DNA from: Sarcophilus harrisii
Taxonomy: Eukaryota; Chordata; Mammalia; Dasyuromorphia; Dasyuridae
DNA length: 64,000 nt
Assembly (NCBI RefSeq): GCF_902635505.1
Contig: NC_045430.1
Coordinates: forward strand, 109,729,925-109,793,924
Direction of reading: 5' to 3'
Part shown: in pieces, positions 26,185 to 35,852 of the stretch
How the letters are laid out: the number at the start of each line of letters is the position of its first letter
Numbering within the stretch: the stretch's first letter is position 1
Made by a program: the position numbers and the translations under genes
Notes under the pieces: model-generated
Told to the model about the DNA's origin: nothing
What the model saw: the letters and a program-made list of their open reading frames with translations, nothing else
The model's database searches: none

Positions 26185-27147
26185 TTTATTTTTTTATTTT
26201 TATTTTTATTATTATTATTATAGTAACTTTTTATTGACAGAATCCATGCCAGGGTAATTTTTTTACAACATTATCCCTTGCACTCACTTCTGTTCCGATT
26301 TTTCCCTCCCACCCTCCACTCCCTCCCCTAGATGGCAAGCAGTCCTATATATGTTGAATATGTCCTAGTATATCCTAGATACAATGTATGTGTGCAGATC
26401 CAAACAGTTTTCTTGTTGCACAGGGAGAATTGGATTCAGAAGGTAGAAATAATCCGGGAAGAAAAACAAAAATGCAAACAGTTTACACTCATTTCCCAGT
26501 GTTTTTTTCTTTGGGTGTAGCTGCTTCTGTCCATCATTGATCAATTGAAACTGAATTAGGTCTCTTTGTCAAAGAAATCCACTTCCATCAGATTACATGA
26601 TCTCTTGGTTCTGCTCATTTCACTTAGCATCAGTTCATGTAATTCTCTCCAAGCTTCTCTGTATTCATCTTGCTGGTCATTTCTTACAGAACAATAATAT
26701 TCCATAACATTCATATACCACAATTTACCCAACCATTCTCCAATTGATGGGTATCCATTCATTTTCCATTTTCTGGTCACTACAAACAGGGCTGCCACAA
26801 ACATTTTGGCACATACTGGTCCCTTTCCCTTCTTTAGTATCTCCTTGGGGTATAAACCCAGTAGAAACACTGCTGAGTCAAAGGGTATGCACAGTTTGGT
26901 AACTTTTTGGGCATAATTCCAGATTGCTCTCCAGAATGGTTGGATTCGTTCACAATTCCACCAACAATGTATCAGTGTCCCAGTTTTCCCGCATCCCCTC
27001 CAACAATCATCATTATTTTTTCCTGTCATCTTAGCCAATCTGACAGGTGTGTAGTGGTATCTCAGAGTTGTCTTAATTTGCATTTCTCTGATTAATAATG
27101 ATTTGGAACACTCTTTCATATGAGTGGTAATGATTTCAATTTCATCA
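26185..27147 (-). mobile_element. Young L1 3' end, 16-bp target-site duplication
   Basis: Antisense L1 with poly(T)/TTA-rich end at 26185-26222, 3'UTR and a 187-residue minus-strand open frame from 27119 covering the ORF2 C-terminus (CWRGCGKTGTLIHCWWNC, PSIGEWLGKLWYMNVMEYYC). A perfect duplication TCTAGAGGAATCTTTT lies at 26169-26184 and 27148-27163. The insertion point TTTT/A fits L1 endonuclease preference. Confidence 0.93.
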
Positions 27148-27164
27148 TCTAGAGGAATCTTTTA

Positions 27165-27320
27165 TTCATTCATTCAACAAAAATTATTAAATGCCTACTA
27201 TGTGCCCATCACTCCTGCTAGATGCTGGGGATAGTTGAGTAAAAAATGAAACAATTCCTGACCTCACAGAGTTTACACTCTATGCAGGGAAAGAAGTACA
27301 CAAGTAACAATATCAAGGTA
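27165..27320 (+). mobile_element. Ancient interspersed repeat fragment
   Basis: ATTATTAAATGCCTACTATG, GATGCTGGGGATAGTTGAGT and CTGACCTCACAGAGTTTACA are the 'transmission' block also seen at 39060 and 40745. Family uncertain (L2/CR1 clade suspected). Confidence 0.45.
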
Positions 27321-27740
27321 TGCAGTGGGCATAAGGATGGGTTCAAAGCAGGACTAAAACTAAATGAGAAGTTAGAATTCAAAGCTGAGATTTTGTGATA
27401 GGTCCCATGAGTCGATGAATCCCCATTTTGATGTATTGTTGGCGTTGTCCATTGGAAAGACTTCTAGGCCTTGATTTTTCCCATTCAGACTTTTAAAATG
27501 TCATTCCATCTGAGTCTTTCTGTTTATCTGGGAGCAGAAGAGCTCCTGAAACTAGAAGTTCTCTGTGCAGCAGGCAGCCTGTTGTCGTTTACTGCTTGTT
27601 GAAGATATCCAAGCTGGATGAAGCATAAAATGAGCTGAGACAAATCCTGAAGAACTATAATAGTCAATTGTGCACCTGGAGTAGAGGAAGGATCAGGGAT
27701 TGGGAACTACTAAGGCCTTAGAAGGACTTGGTCATTTTTT

Positions 27741-27901
27741 CTTTTCTTTTCTTTTTTTTTTTATTTTTTATTTTTTATTTAATAGCCTTTTATTTACAGG
27801 ATATATACATGGGTAACTTTACAGCATTAACAATTGCCAAACCTCTTGTTCCAATTTTTCACCTCTTACCCCCCCCACCCCCTCCCCTAAATGGCAGGAT
27901 G
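27741..27901 (-). mobile_element. Very short L1 3' end inserted in a SINE
   Basis: About 160 bp of antisense L1 3'UTR with T-rich end. A 13-bp duplication TTGGTCATTTTTT lies at 27728-27740 and 27902-27914. The duplicated bases belong to the SINE tail that follows. Confidence 0.85.
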
Positions 27902-28150
27902 TTGGTCATTTTTTTCAGTTCTGTTTGACTCTTGGAAAGTCAAAAAACCCATTTGGGATTTTCTTGGCAAAGATACTGGAGTGGTTTGCCATTTCTTTCT
28001 CCAGCTCATTTTACAATTGAGGAAAACTGAGACAACATGACTAAGTGATTTGCTCAGGGTCATATAGCTAGTTTTTGTCTGAAGTCAAACTTGAACTCGG
28101 GTCTTCCTGATTTCAGGTGCTTTGTCTTAACCACTGTGCCACCTAGGTAC
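27902..28150 (-). mobile_element. Full-length-like CORE-SINE
   Basis: Antisense: TTTTCTTGGCAAAGATACTG tail, core TGATTTGCTCAGGGTCATAT and head end CACTGTGCCACCTAGGTA. Confidence 0.75.
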
Positions 28151-28154
28151 TCTT

Positions 28155-28375
28155 TCATGAGAGTCTTTCAAAAACTTGAAGGTAGCTCTCATTGTTTCCC
28201 CAAGACTTCCTTTATCCAAGTTAAACATCCCTAGTTCCCATCAACTGATCTTCACATGATGTCCTCTGAATACTCTCCAGCTAACTATCAATTTTCTTTT
28301 TAAATCTGGGGATCCAGAACCAAAAACAATACTCCAGTTGGAGTTTCATTAGGACAGTTTGGAGGGATTATCACC
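28155..28375 (-). mobile_element. CR1/L3-type LINE fragment
   Basis: Antisense: AAAACTTGAAGGTAGCTCTC, AAACATCCCTAGTTCCCATC and CCAGAACCAAAAACAATACT match the CR1/L3 3' region order. Confidence 0.55.
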
Positions 28376-29689
28376 TCCTTATTAACAAGCTATAAATCTC
28401 TTTATTCAACCCAAATTAAATGGATTCATTTAACATCATTTACTAAGGTTCCCCAAGAAGCCCAGTACAATACTAACTTCTTTGAGAGTTTCAAACAAGA
28501 TAGAAAACATGGTCTTTGTTCTCAGAAACCTTACAATGTAATAGGAGAGAAAAGACAAATCTATAAAAACATTAATGTAGTGACAGAGATTATAATTGAT
28601 TTCTACTTAGGGTCTTGACAGTTTTTCTCTTTTAGGGCTTTTAAAAAAATTTAACGCAGATATGTTATGAAATGATACCTATCCTTTAAATATGTTACCT
28701 TAAAACTGAAAGTTTATAAAAGCTTAGCTGCATCTTTATTTTTCTTTCCTTTCTTTTCTGTTTATGTAGACTTGACACTTTTTTGGTGTAGGAAATCACA
28801 TAGAGGCAGCTCCTTCTATCATTACTGATCAGCAAATTGGGGGTAGAAACAATGAGGCTCAGTTGTTAACCCAAGATTCCAGTGAGAATATTGAAATAGT
28901 CATAACATTATTCCCTTTGATGAACTACTTTTAAGTCAAAGGTAAGGCAGAGTGAGAGAGTATTTTCCTTTACTCTATGAATGTGATATTTGAGAGATAA
29001 AAGATAAATTTCCTGGCTAAGGACTTCTAGAAAAATTTGTTGCATTATGGGGAATCAAATGTATGAACATATTCAATCATTAGAAAAGCTGAAACAGTTA
29101 TTGGATATGGTCATGGATTTTTACCAGACCTGCAAGTAACTATGCTAAGCAAAACCAATTGAGGAATCTCAATAAAAGATTTTATTATCTTTTTCTTGTA
29201 CCAAATATATACTAAGAAAGAATGTGAATACATTTCCTTATGGATTATGTTAAGTAGGGAAAGAGACAAGACTTGAGGTATACTAAACTAGATTTGGAGA
29301 TTTTTCCTGGAATAAACTAAACTATACATGGTGGCCAAAAAAACAAAGTTTAAGTTGTCATACCCTTATAAAATATTAAATTATTCCTTTTCATTAAGAA
29401 TCCTATATCACAATGAAAAGAATCTGGACCAAAGGAGAAGATGTAGGGGCTTACTTTTGTTTTTCAACTTTCCAAAGTACATACATTCACTTGTGGAGAG
29501 CACCTAACCTAACTAACCTAACCAAGACTCCTACCACACAGGTAAAATAAAAGTTTTGCTTTCCTTACCTGCCTTTGTACATAGGGATCACATTTATATT
29601 TCTTTAGCAAAATGATAATAAAGTATCTTATGATATTCTAGGGAAAAAAGATGGAGAAATGTGGGCTATGTAATAGTATAATTAGACTC
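28376..29689. other. Intergenic, nothing recognised
   Basis: AT-rich. No supported feature. Confidence 0.4.
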
Positions 29690-30144
29690 AGAACTGACTG
29701 AATGACTGTCGCTAAGAGTTGTCATTACTGGTTTGAGGTCAACTTGGAAGCAGATTTCCAGAGCAGTGCCTCAGGGATCTTGTGAAACTTGACATTTTCT
29801 TTTTCCAGTGACTTGGACAAAAACACTGATGGCATTTGAATCAAATCATCAGAGGACACCAAGTTGAGGACAATAGTTAAAATGATAATCCAGACCTAAA
29901 AAGATCTTTAAGGATTAGGCCATTGAGCCAAATTAAATAAGCCATTTAATGAGAATATAAAGCCTTACCCTTGGGTTCCAGAAATCTAGAAATTGATTAA
30001 GTACAATTTACAGAGGTGTAAGATAGCAGTCTTTTCTAAAAAGGACTTGAAGATTTCAGCGTACTCCAAGTCCATTATCCCTCAAAAATGTGAAAAGCCA
30101 AAAAATAAAATTATATTGAGCTGCATTAAGAAAGGTTCAGCTTC

Positions 30145-30228
30145 AAAAGGCTTTGCAGGGTCAACATTGAAAAATTACCCATGCATATGTTTTGTAAATA
30201 AGAAGCTATTTAAAAAAAAAAAAAAAAA
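30145..30228 (+). mobile_element. 84-bp L1 3' tail
   Basis: Only the last L1 bases (GGGTCAACATTGAAAAATTA, then a poly(A) run of about 19). A 14-bp duplication AAAGGTTCAGCTTC lies at 30131-30144 and 30229-30242. Confidence 0.88.
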
Positions 30229-30359
30229 AAAGGTTCAGCTTCCAGGAAGAGGGAAGTGATAGGATCACAGTACCCTTTTCTAGTAGAATACATTGGGAAT
30301 GTTGTGTTTAATGCTGGGCACCACAGTTTAGGAAGGACATTGATAAGCTGGTACAAAAA

Positions 30360-30895
30360 TGGAATGGTTAATGACAAATCGCTTAGATTTGCTCAAGCTC
30401 CATTGCTATACAGAAGAAACCAGACTGACCTGGGAATCAGAACCAGCTTATGAAGATATAAAACTGAGCATTCCTGAAACTGGGAGCATCAGAAGTTCCT
30501 TGCAATATTGGTATAGTGAACCCGGAACTCCCCCTGCCATGCCAGAAAACCAACTCAGATAGAATTGTGTCAATTCAATGGTCTGAATTGGTTTGAAAAA
30601 CAACCCAGCCCTGGGATGACCTGATAAAAACCACTATTCAATTACCCCCACCCCACCCCTGACCTTTGATTTCTGTCTTGATAACCTGATCCGACGAATA
30701 TGTAGTTACTTCATCCCCTCCCCCCACTTTGCAGATTTTTTTTTTTTATAACCAGTGCTGCCTAAACCCACCCCAAGCTCAGTTCTATCTGTGCTTCCCT
30801 GTAGACACGTTCGCCTTTTTAGGAGAAATAAACCTACAGCTAGCACCTAACTCTGTTTGCCTTTCTTAGACCAAATTCTGGGAAAAGATTTGACA
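30360..30895 (+). mobile_element. LTR-like fossil in the CR1/L3 element
   Basis: A block of about 536 bp absent from the CR1/L3 order, bounded by TG and CA. It has a TATAA-type motif near 30740 and a poly(A) signal (GAGAAATAAACC) near 30825. Looks like an old solo LTR. Flanking duplication not convincing; family not assigned. Confidence 0.45.
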
Positions 30896-31405
30896 CTAGA
30901 AAGCATCTAGAGGATAACCAGCGTGGTGAAAGAGGTAGGGTTTGTTTATTTATACAACTAAGAACTTGCCATATATTTTCATCCACCTCTCCAGAATGTA
31001 TTGTACCTAGCCATTGAAAACTTTCTATTCATTCAGTGATAGCTATGCACATCATTCTTTTTTCTATGGATACTGTTTAATTATTATAAGAATTCCAAGA
31101 AAAGCAGGATGGTGCAGTGGGTAGAAAAGTTGGGAAGAATTTAAGAAGATTCATGTATTTGAAGGGCAACTGTTCAGGAAAACAGGGTTAGCTTGTTCCA
31201 TTTGGCCCCAGAGTAGAAATAGGAGCAAAAATTAGACTTACTGTAAAGCCAAGCCTGCTAATAATTAATTACACCTATCTAAATCTCAATGGAAAGTTTC
31301 TCCCTCAGTGGAAATCTCCTGACCGGATGACTACTTAAGATATTGTTGGCCTAGATGGTCACAGGGGTCCTACTAGCTCTGAAATTCTGTGATTTGACAT
31401 CTGTA

Positions 31406-32525
31406 AAATGTTTTATTAAGATGAACCAGTAGCATGAGGAAATAATAAAAGCAGCTCTTCACAGATGTTTGACAATGACAGATTTGGTTCTATCTCTTTT
31501 GATCTTTGTCCTTCCTCTCTTTGATTTCCACCACTGAAGGAGTTGATGTTGATTTTATGAAGTATACATTTATAGAGAGAATTTATACATTTAAATGAAT
31601 GTTTACCTTACCCAAAACTTACTGGAATTTATATTTAGAATATTTTTTGAACAAAACAAATGACTTCATTGTCGTTAATAGGAAATGCCCAGAAGGAAAC
31701 TCATCATCAACTCTTTACCCATTAAGCCCAACAATTTATAGTGTTAGAAAGTTACCAGAGGATATACTAAGAGGTTAAATGATTTGAACAGAATCCCATA
31801 CACATATTTTGGCATACAAACAAGTATTTGCCAAAAACAAAATTTAAAATTCAAATCTTCTCTACTCACTGACCTACAATAAATAAATTCTTATAAAAAT
31901 TAATAAAATACATAAACAAGATGATGTGCCTGCCTAACTTTGAAGAATGTAAGTTTTCAGTGGGCAGGCACAATTTAATGTTCTGTACTATCCTTCCGGG
32001 AGAAGTGGGTGAGAATATGCAAAGTTGTATTGTGAAATTGTATTTTATATATTGTATATATAATTGAATAACTGCTATATAATTAAGCAGATAATTCTTA
32101 GTTCCTAAAAACTGATCTTAAATAGTTTTAAATTATTAAAGCCTAAAACTGCACCATTTTGGGGGGACACCTTATATATGGAACCAACAAGAGAATTGTT
32201 GGTATAGAGTCAGTCCAACCTCCTGTTTTTCGGTTTGGTTTGGTTTCGTTTCGATTTTTACAAATGAATAAACAGAGGGTCAGAGAGATTAAGCATGGGT
32301 GCAAGATCAACAGTTAAGTGGAAAGCCAGGGGATTTGCATTCAGGTCTTCTTGGTTGCAACTCTACAGAAACTGAGGAGCCCGTTTCCCACTCAACAGCC
32401 TTTTTTTGGTCAGTATTCCCCCCCACACCTCCCCACCTTTTTCTTCCCTGTGCCTTTCCTTTCTGTTTCACCATCTTTCAAGGCCCAGTTTTCTTTCTGC
32501 CAGTTAGAAGCTAATTTCTAGCCAT
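31406..32525. other. AT-rich upstream region of PHC1, nothing recognised
   Basis: No gene or assignable repeat. A pyrimidine-rich transition begins at about 32400 before the CpG island. Confidence 0.4.
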
Positions 32526-32750
32526 CGTTCCCAGATGCTCGAGCCCACCCCCCCCAACCCCCTACATCCTCTGCCTGTTTCATTCCCAGATGCTAGAGTC
32601 CACCCCCACCAGCCTCCACATCCCCCTTTCTCCATCTCCCCCTCCCCCTCTCTCTCCTTCATTCCCAGATACTCGAGCCCACCCTCCACATTCCCCCCTT
32701 CTCTTCCCCTCCTCCCCTCTCCCCCTCATTCCCAGATGCTCGAGCCCACC
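32526..32750 (+). repeat. Four spaced copies of a 24-bp motif upstream of the PHC1 CpG island
   Basis: A motif close to CATTCCCAGATGCTCGAG followed by CCCACC starts at 32526, 32581, 32660 and 32727. It sits in C-rich spacer of variable length, so the period is 55, 79 and 67 bp. Copies differ at one to three bases. Confidence 0.8.
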
Positions 32751-32829
32751 CGCCATCACCCCCTCTCTCTCTTTGAACCCCCGTTAGAGTCCAGCAGTTC
32801 GAGGGGGCCCTCATCCCTCCAACCAAGAT

Positions 32830-33800
32830 GCACCACTGAAAAAGGGTCGAGGAGGTTGGGGGGGAGGGGGAGGAACTGGGGCCCAGCCAGGCCGAGGGAG
32901 GCCTGAGAGCTGCGTCGCCATGGCAACCGGGCCCAGGCAGGAAACGAGGGAAGCGAGGGAGGGAGGGAGGAGAGGAGAGGGAGAGGAGTGGAGGGATCGG
33001 GCTGCCCCGGAAGCACCTCCTCCTCCAGCCTCCCCCCCTCCTCCATCCCCAGCCTGCCAGCCCACCCGCCCCCTCCTCCCCTCTTGGCAGGAAGTGACAG
33101 GGCCCTGGAGGGATCCCCGCAGGCCAGAGCGGAGCTGCCGCCTGTGCCCGCTGCCCGGCCCCGGCCGAGGAGGAGGAGACGGAGGAGGAGGAGCCCGGCG
33201 GGCAGGCGGGTGCTCCGCGGCCGGGACCGTAGCTCGGACACCCCGCCCCCCTTCCCTCCGGGCCGGGGAGGGAGGAGGCGCGGAGCCCGCTGCCCTCGCC
33301 GCCGCCGCCGCCGCCGCGGAGCCGAGGCCCGCCCGAGCCCCCGGCCCGCGCCTCGGCCCCGGGGCTCCGTCCCCGCCCCCCCCCCCCCGGCGCGGGCGAG
33401 TGGGGATTCCCCGACACCTGAGGTGGATGCCTCCCGGGAGGCCCCGGGGACCGAGCCGGGCGTTAAGGTAACGCAGCCGCCGAGAGGGCTTGGACACCCC
33501 GCCTCGGTCGCCCCCTCCCCTGGCTGTGGCCGGAGCGGTCCTGGGGACGTCTGCCTCCCGGGTCCCTCCTCCAGGCCGACGGCCGTACTCCTTCCTCCTC
33601 CTTCCCCCAGCTCCCTCTGCTCCCATTCATTTTCTGCCTCCAACTTTGTGGCTCCTGCCGCCCGGAGGCTTGGCTCTCTGGGCATTCCCTGCCCGCGGCT
33701 GGGCTCTTGCCCTCGTCGCCGGCTCCCCGCGCCCACCGCTCTCCCCCAACCCGGCGCCTGTCCTCCCGAGGCCACCCCCCTTCTCCTGAGCACCCCGGGC
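32830..33800. promoter_or_regulatory. CpG island promoter of PHC1
   Basis: About 1 kb of very GC-rich, CpG-dense DNA in an otherwise AT-rich window. It has GC-box-like runs (around 33240 and 33370), a GCC triplet run and GGA-rich tracts near 33166-33195 that could form G-quadruplexes. There is no TATA box at a sensible place. It sits about 2 kb upstream of the first PHC1 coding exon, as expected for a widely expressed chromatin gene. Long open frames here on both strands are low-complexity Pro/Arg/Gly readings of GC-rich DNA, not genes. Confidence 0.85.
33100..33467 (+). other. PHC1: PHC1 noncoding exon 1 (3' end inferred)
   Basis: The CpG island holds a good splice donor (AAG, then GTAACG at 33468) upstream of the first coding exon, whose acceptor lies at 35693. 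I infer that this is the 3' border of the 5'UTR exon. The transcription start cannot be read from the sequence, so the left border is only a guess. The exon would carry a run of about seven GCC triplets near 33296-33317. Confidence 0.45.
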
Positions 33801-35693
33801 ATTCTGCCCCGCGCGCCCCCTGCTTTCTTTCCCTTCCCTTATCTTGACAAGTGTCCCTGCCCCTTCCCGCTGACGCCCGTCTGCCCTCCTCCGCAAGCTT
33901 CTGCCCTGGGCAATTCCACTTAGAACTTAGCCTAGTTCATCCTTACCCCCCCTCCCCATTTTCTGTCTTTAGTAGTATTACTACTCGACCTACGGAGGAA
34001 TAAACTTCTGAACTGGCTTCCAGAATCCGGGGGGGTCTTCGAAACCTTGGAGGCCCTCTCGGTGCCAGTTTCTCCCGCAACCTGGAGCTGTAAAAAGGAT
34101 CTGTCTTTTTCAGCAATTATTAATAGGATCCCTGGGTCTCTTTCCTGGGTGCCTTAGGATCTCAGCTGTGAGATAGAAGGAAGTCAGATCCCGGCAGAGC
34201 AGCACTGGCCGGAGAGCAAGCTTTTTTGCCATTTGATTTATCCTGCTCCCAGATTTAACTGTGGATGTGCTTAGTTCTCGGCAGTTATGATTGTGTCAGA
34301 TAATGTTGGGAAGGATAAGTATTGCAAATAAAGAGAAGAATTTCTGCAAAATTGTTGTCACGGTCCGGTACTTTGGATTTTTATTTAGTTTCTTACGGCT
34401 ATGGTCCTAAGACTTGTCATTGACAAGCTTCAACAGAAAATCTGATTCGATGTGTTTCATTTCTGAGCCAAATGATGATACTCTGCTGACCTGACATTTC
34501 TTACTAAGTCCACAAAGAAGTGGATTACCGATTTCTCCCACCCATCCTAGGGAGACTGTGGTGCTGATGAGGCTGGGGGGAAGGGGGAGGGAATCATAGG
34601 TAGTTGTAGATAGCCTCTATTCTATTAATTGATTTAAGGAAAAAAGTAGAAAAGAACAGTAGACAAAGTTCTTTCAGGATGGTTTTGTGAGTACATTCAT
34701 AATCTTTTCTCCGGTCTTTTTAGCTGATCCCTAGCAATATCTGGAAATCTGTTTATGAAAGAGCTTGAGACTTGCATAGGCTTCAGTAAAGACAATTTTG
34801 GATTTCCATTAACTCGCCTTGTGTTTCAGAGTGAGCCCCTTCACCTCCTGAACTTGTTTTCTCCAATCTCTTTAAGTGAAGGGCTTGAACTAGATGATCT
34901 TTAAGGGCTCTTTATACTCCAAAGACGTTTACCTGACTTTTATGTTTTCTGCCCAGTATTTTTAAAGAGATTTTGTATATTAATGGGAGGATGTTTAAAA
35001 TAAAAAGTTAAAATATCAAACCATATTCCCTCTTGAAATTTCTGATTTTGGGGTAATTTTAATCTTACATGGATATGTGAAATTCTTACACCTCATTGTT
35101 AGAAAGCCTTTTTAAAGTGGAGGAACTGAGGCATGAATAAAAGGCAAGTGACATGACCAAACTAAAACCAGAGCTAAAGAGAAGCAAGAGTTCAAACTCT
35201 GATTCTCTCATTAACTTAGATCATCAGCTTTAGCACTAGTAATTTAACCTTTCTGTGTCCTACTTTCTGCATTTGTAAAATAAAAATATTTGCCCTGACA
35301 TCTCAAGGAATTGTTAAGATTAAAAGTTAACGGAAGATTTAAAAAAAAAAAATTTTTTTTTTAATTTTACCTTCCTTGAAGTATTATTGTTGCTATAAAT
35401 TTCTTTACCAAAGATCATCGATTCCCTTTTTTTTATTGACAACTTTGGTGAATGACATTATATTGGAGATATATAACTTCAAAAGATTATAGGGGTTTAG
35501 GGTGGAGGAGAGCATATGTAATGTCTTGAATAGAGTGGGGAGTCATGAATGGTAGAGTTATGGGAGATCAAAAAGTGTAGAAAATGACATTCTACAAAAG
35601 GAAGATTATTTTTTTTTTCCTTGACCTAGAATAATAAGGGGAAAAGCTATTTTTGGATTGTGTTATGATTTGACTAGTTTTGCTTCCATCCAG
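33801..35693 (+). other. PHC1 intron 1 (remainder)
   Basis: Intron sequence between the CpG island and exon 2. A MIR-like tail lies at about 35240-35335 (AACCTTTCTGTGTCCTACTT). Nothing else recognised. Confidence 0.5.
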
Positions 35694-35852
35694 GTCTCAC
35701 TTTCCGAGCATTAGTTTTGGGGCTCCTGGACTGCTGTAATGGAAACTGAGAGTGAACAAAACTCCAACTCCACCAATGGGAGCTCCAGCTCAGGGGGTAG
35801 CACTCGCCCCCAGATAGCTCAAATGTCACTATATGAGCGACAGGCTGTGCAG
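35694..35852 (+). CDS. PHC1: PHC1 exon 2 (first coding exon; ATG at 35739)
   Basis: Acceptor AG at 35692-35693, then 45 nt of 5'UTR, then residues 1-38 from METESEQN to ERQAVQ. Donor CAG/GTAAGA at 35853. Ends in phase 0. Confidence 0.93.

Larger units (their letters stand above)
29690..31405 (+). mobile_element. CR1/L3-type LINE, interrupted by two later insertions
   Basis: Sense CR1/L3 3' half: GTGACTTGGACAAAAACACTGATGG region, GCTGGGCACCACAGTTTAGG at about 30313, ATAACCAGCGTGGTGAAAGA at about 30913 and the tail TCTGAAATTCTGTGATTTG at about 31380. Split by a tiny L1 (30145-30228) and an LTR-like block (30360-30895). Confidence 0.7.

Noticed and set aside
32659-33923. Long open frames on both strands over the CpG island (up to about 348 codons)
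   Set aside because: They overlap each other in several frames, are low-complexity Pro/Arg/Gly/Ser, and follow from GC-rich DNA lacking stop codons. No family resemblance.
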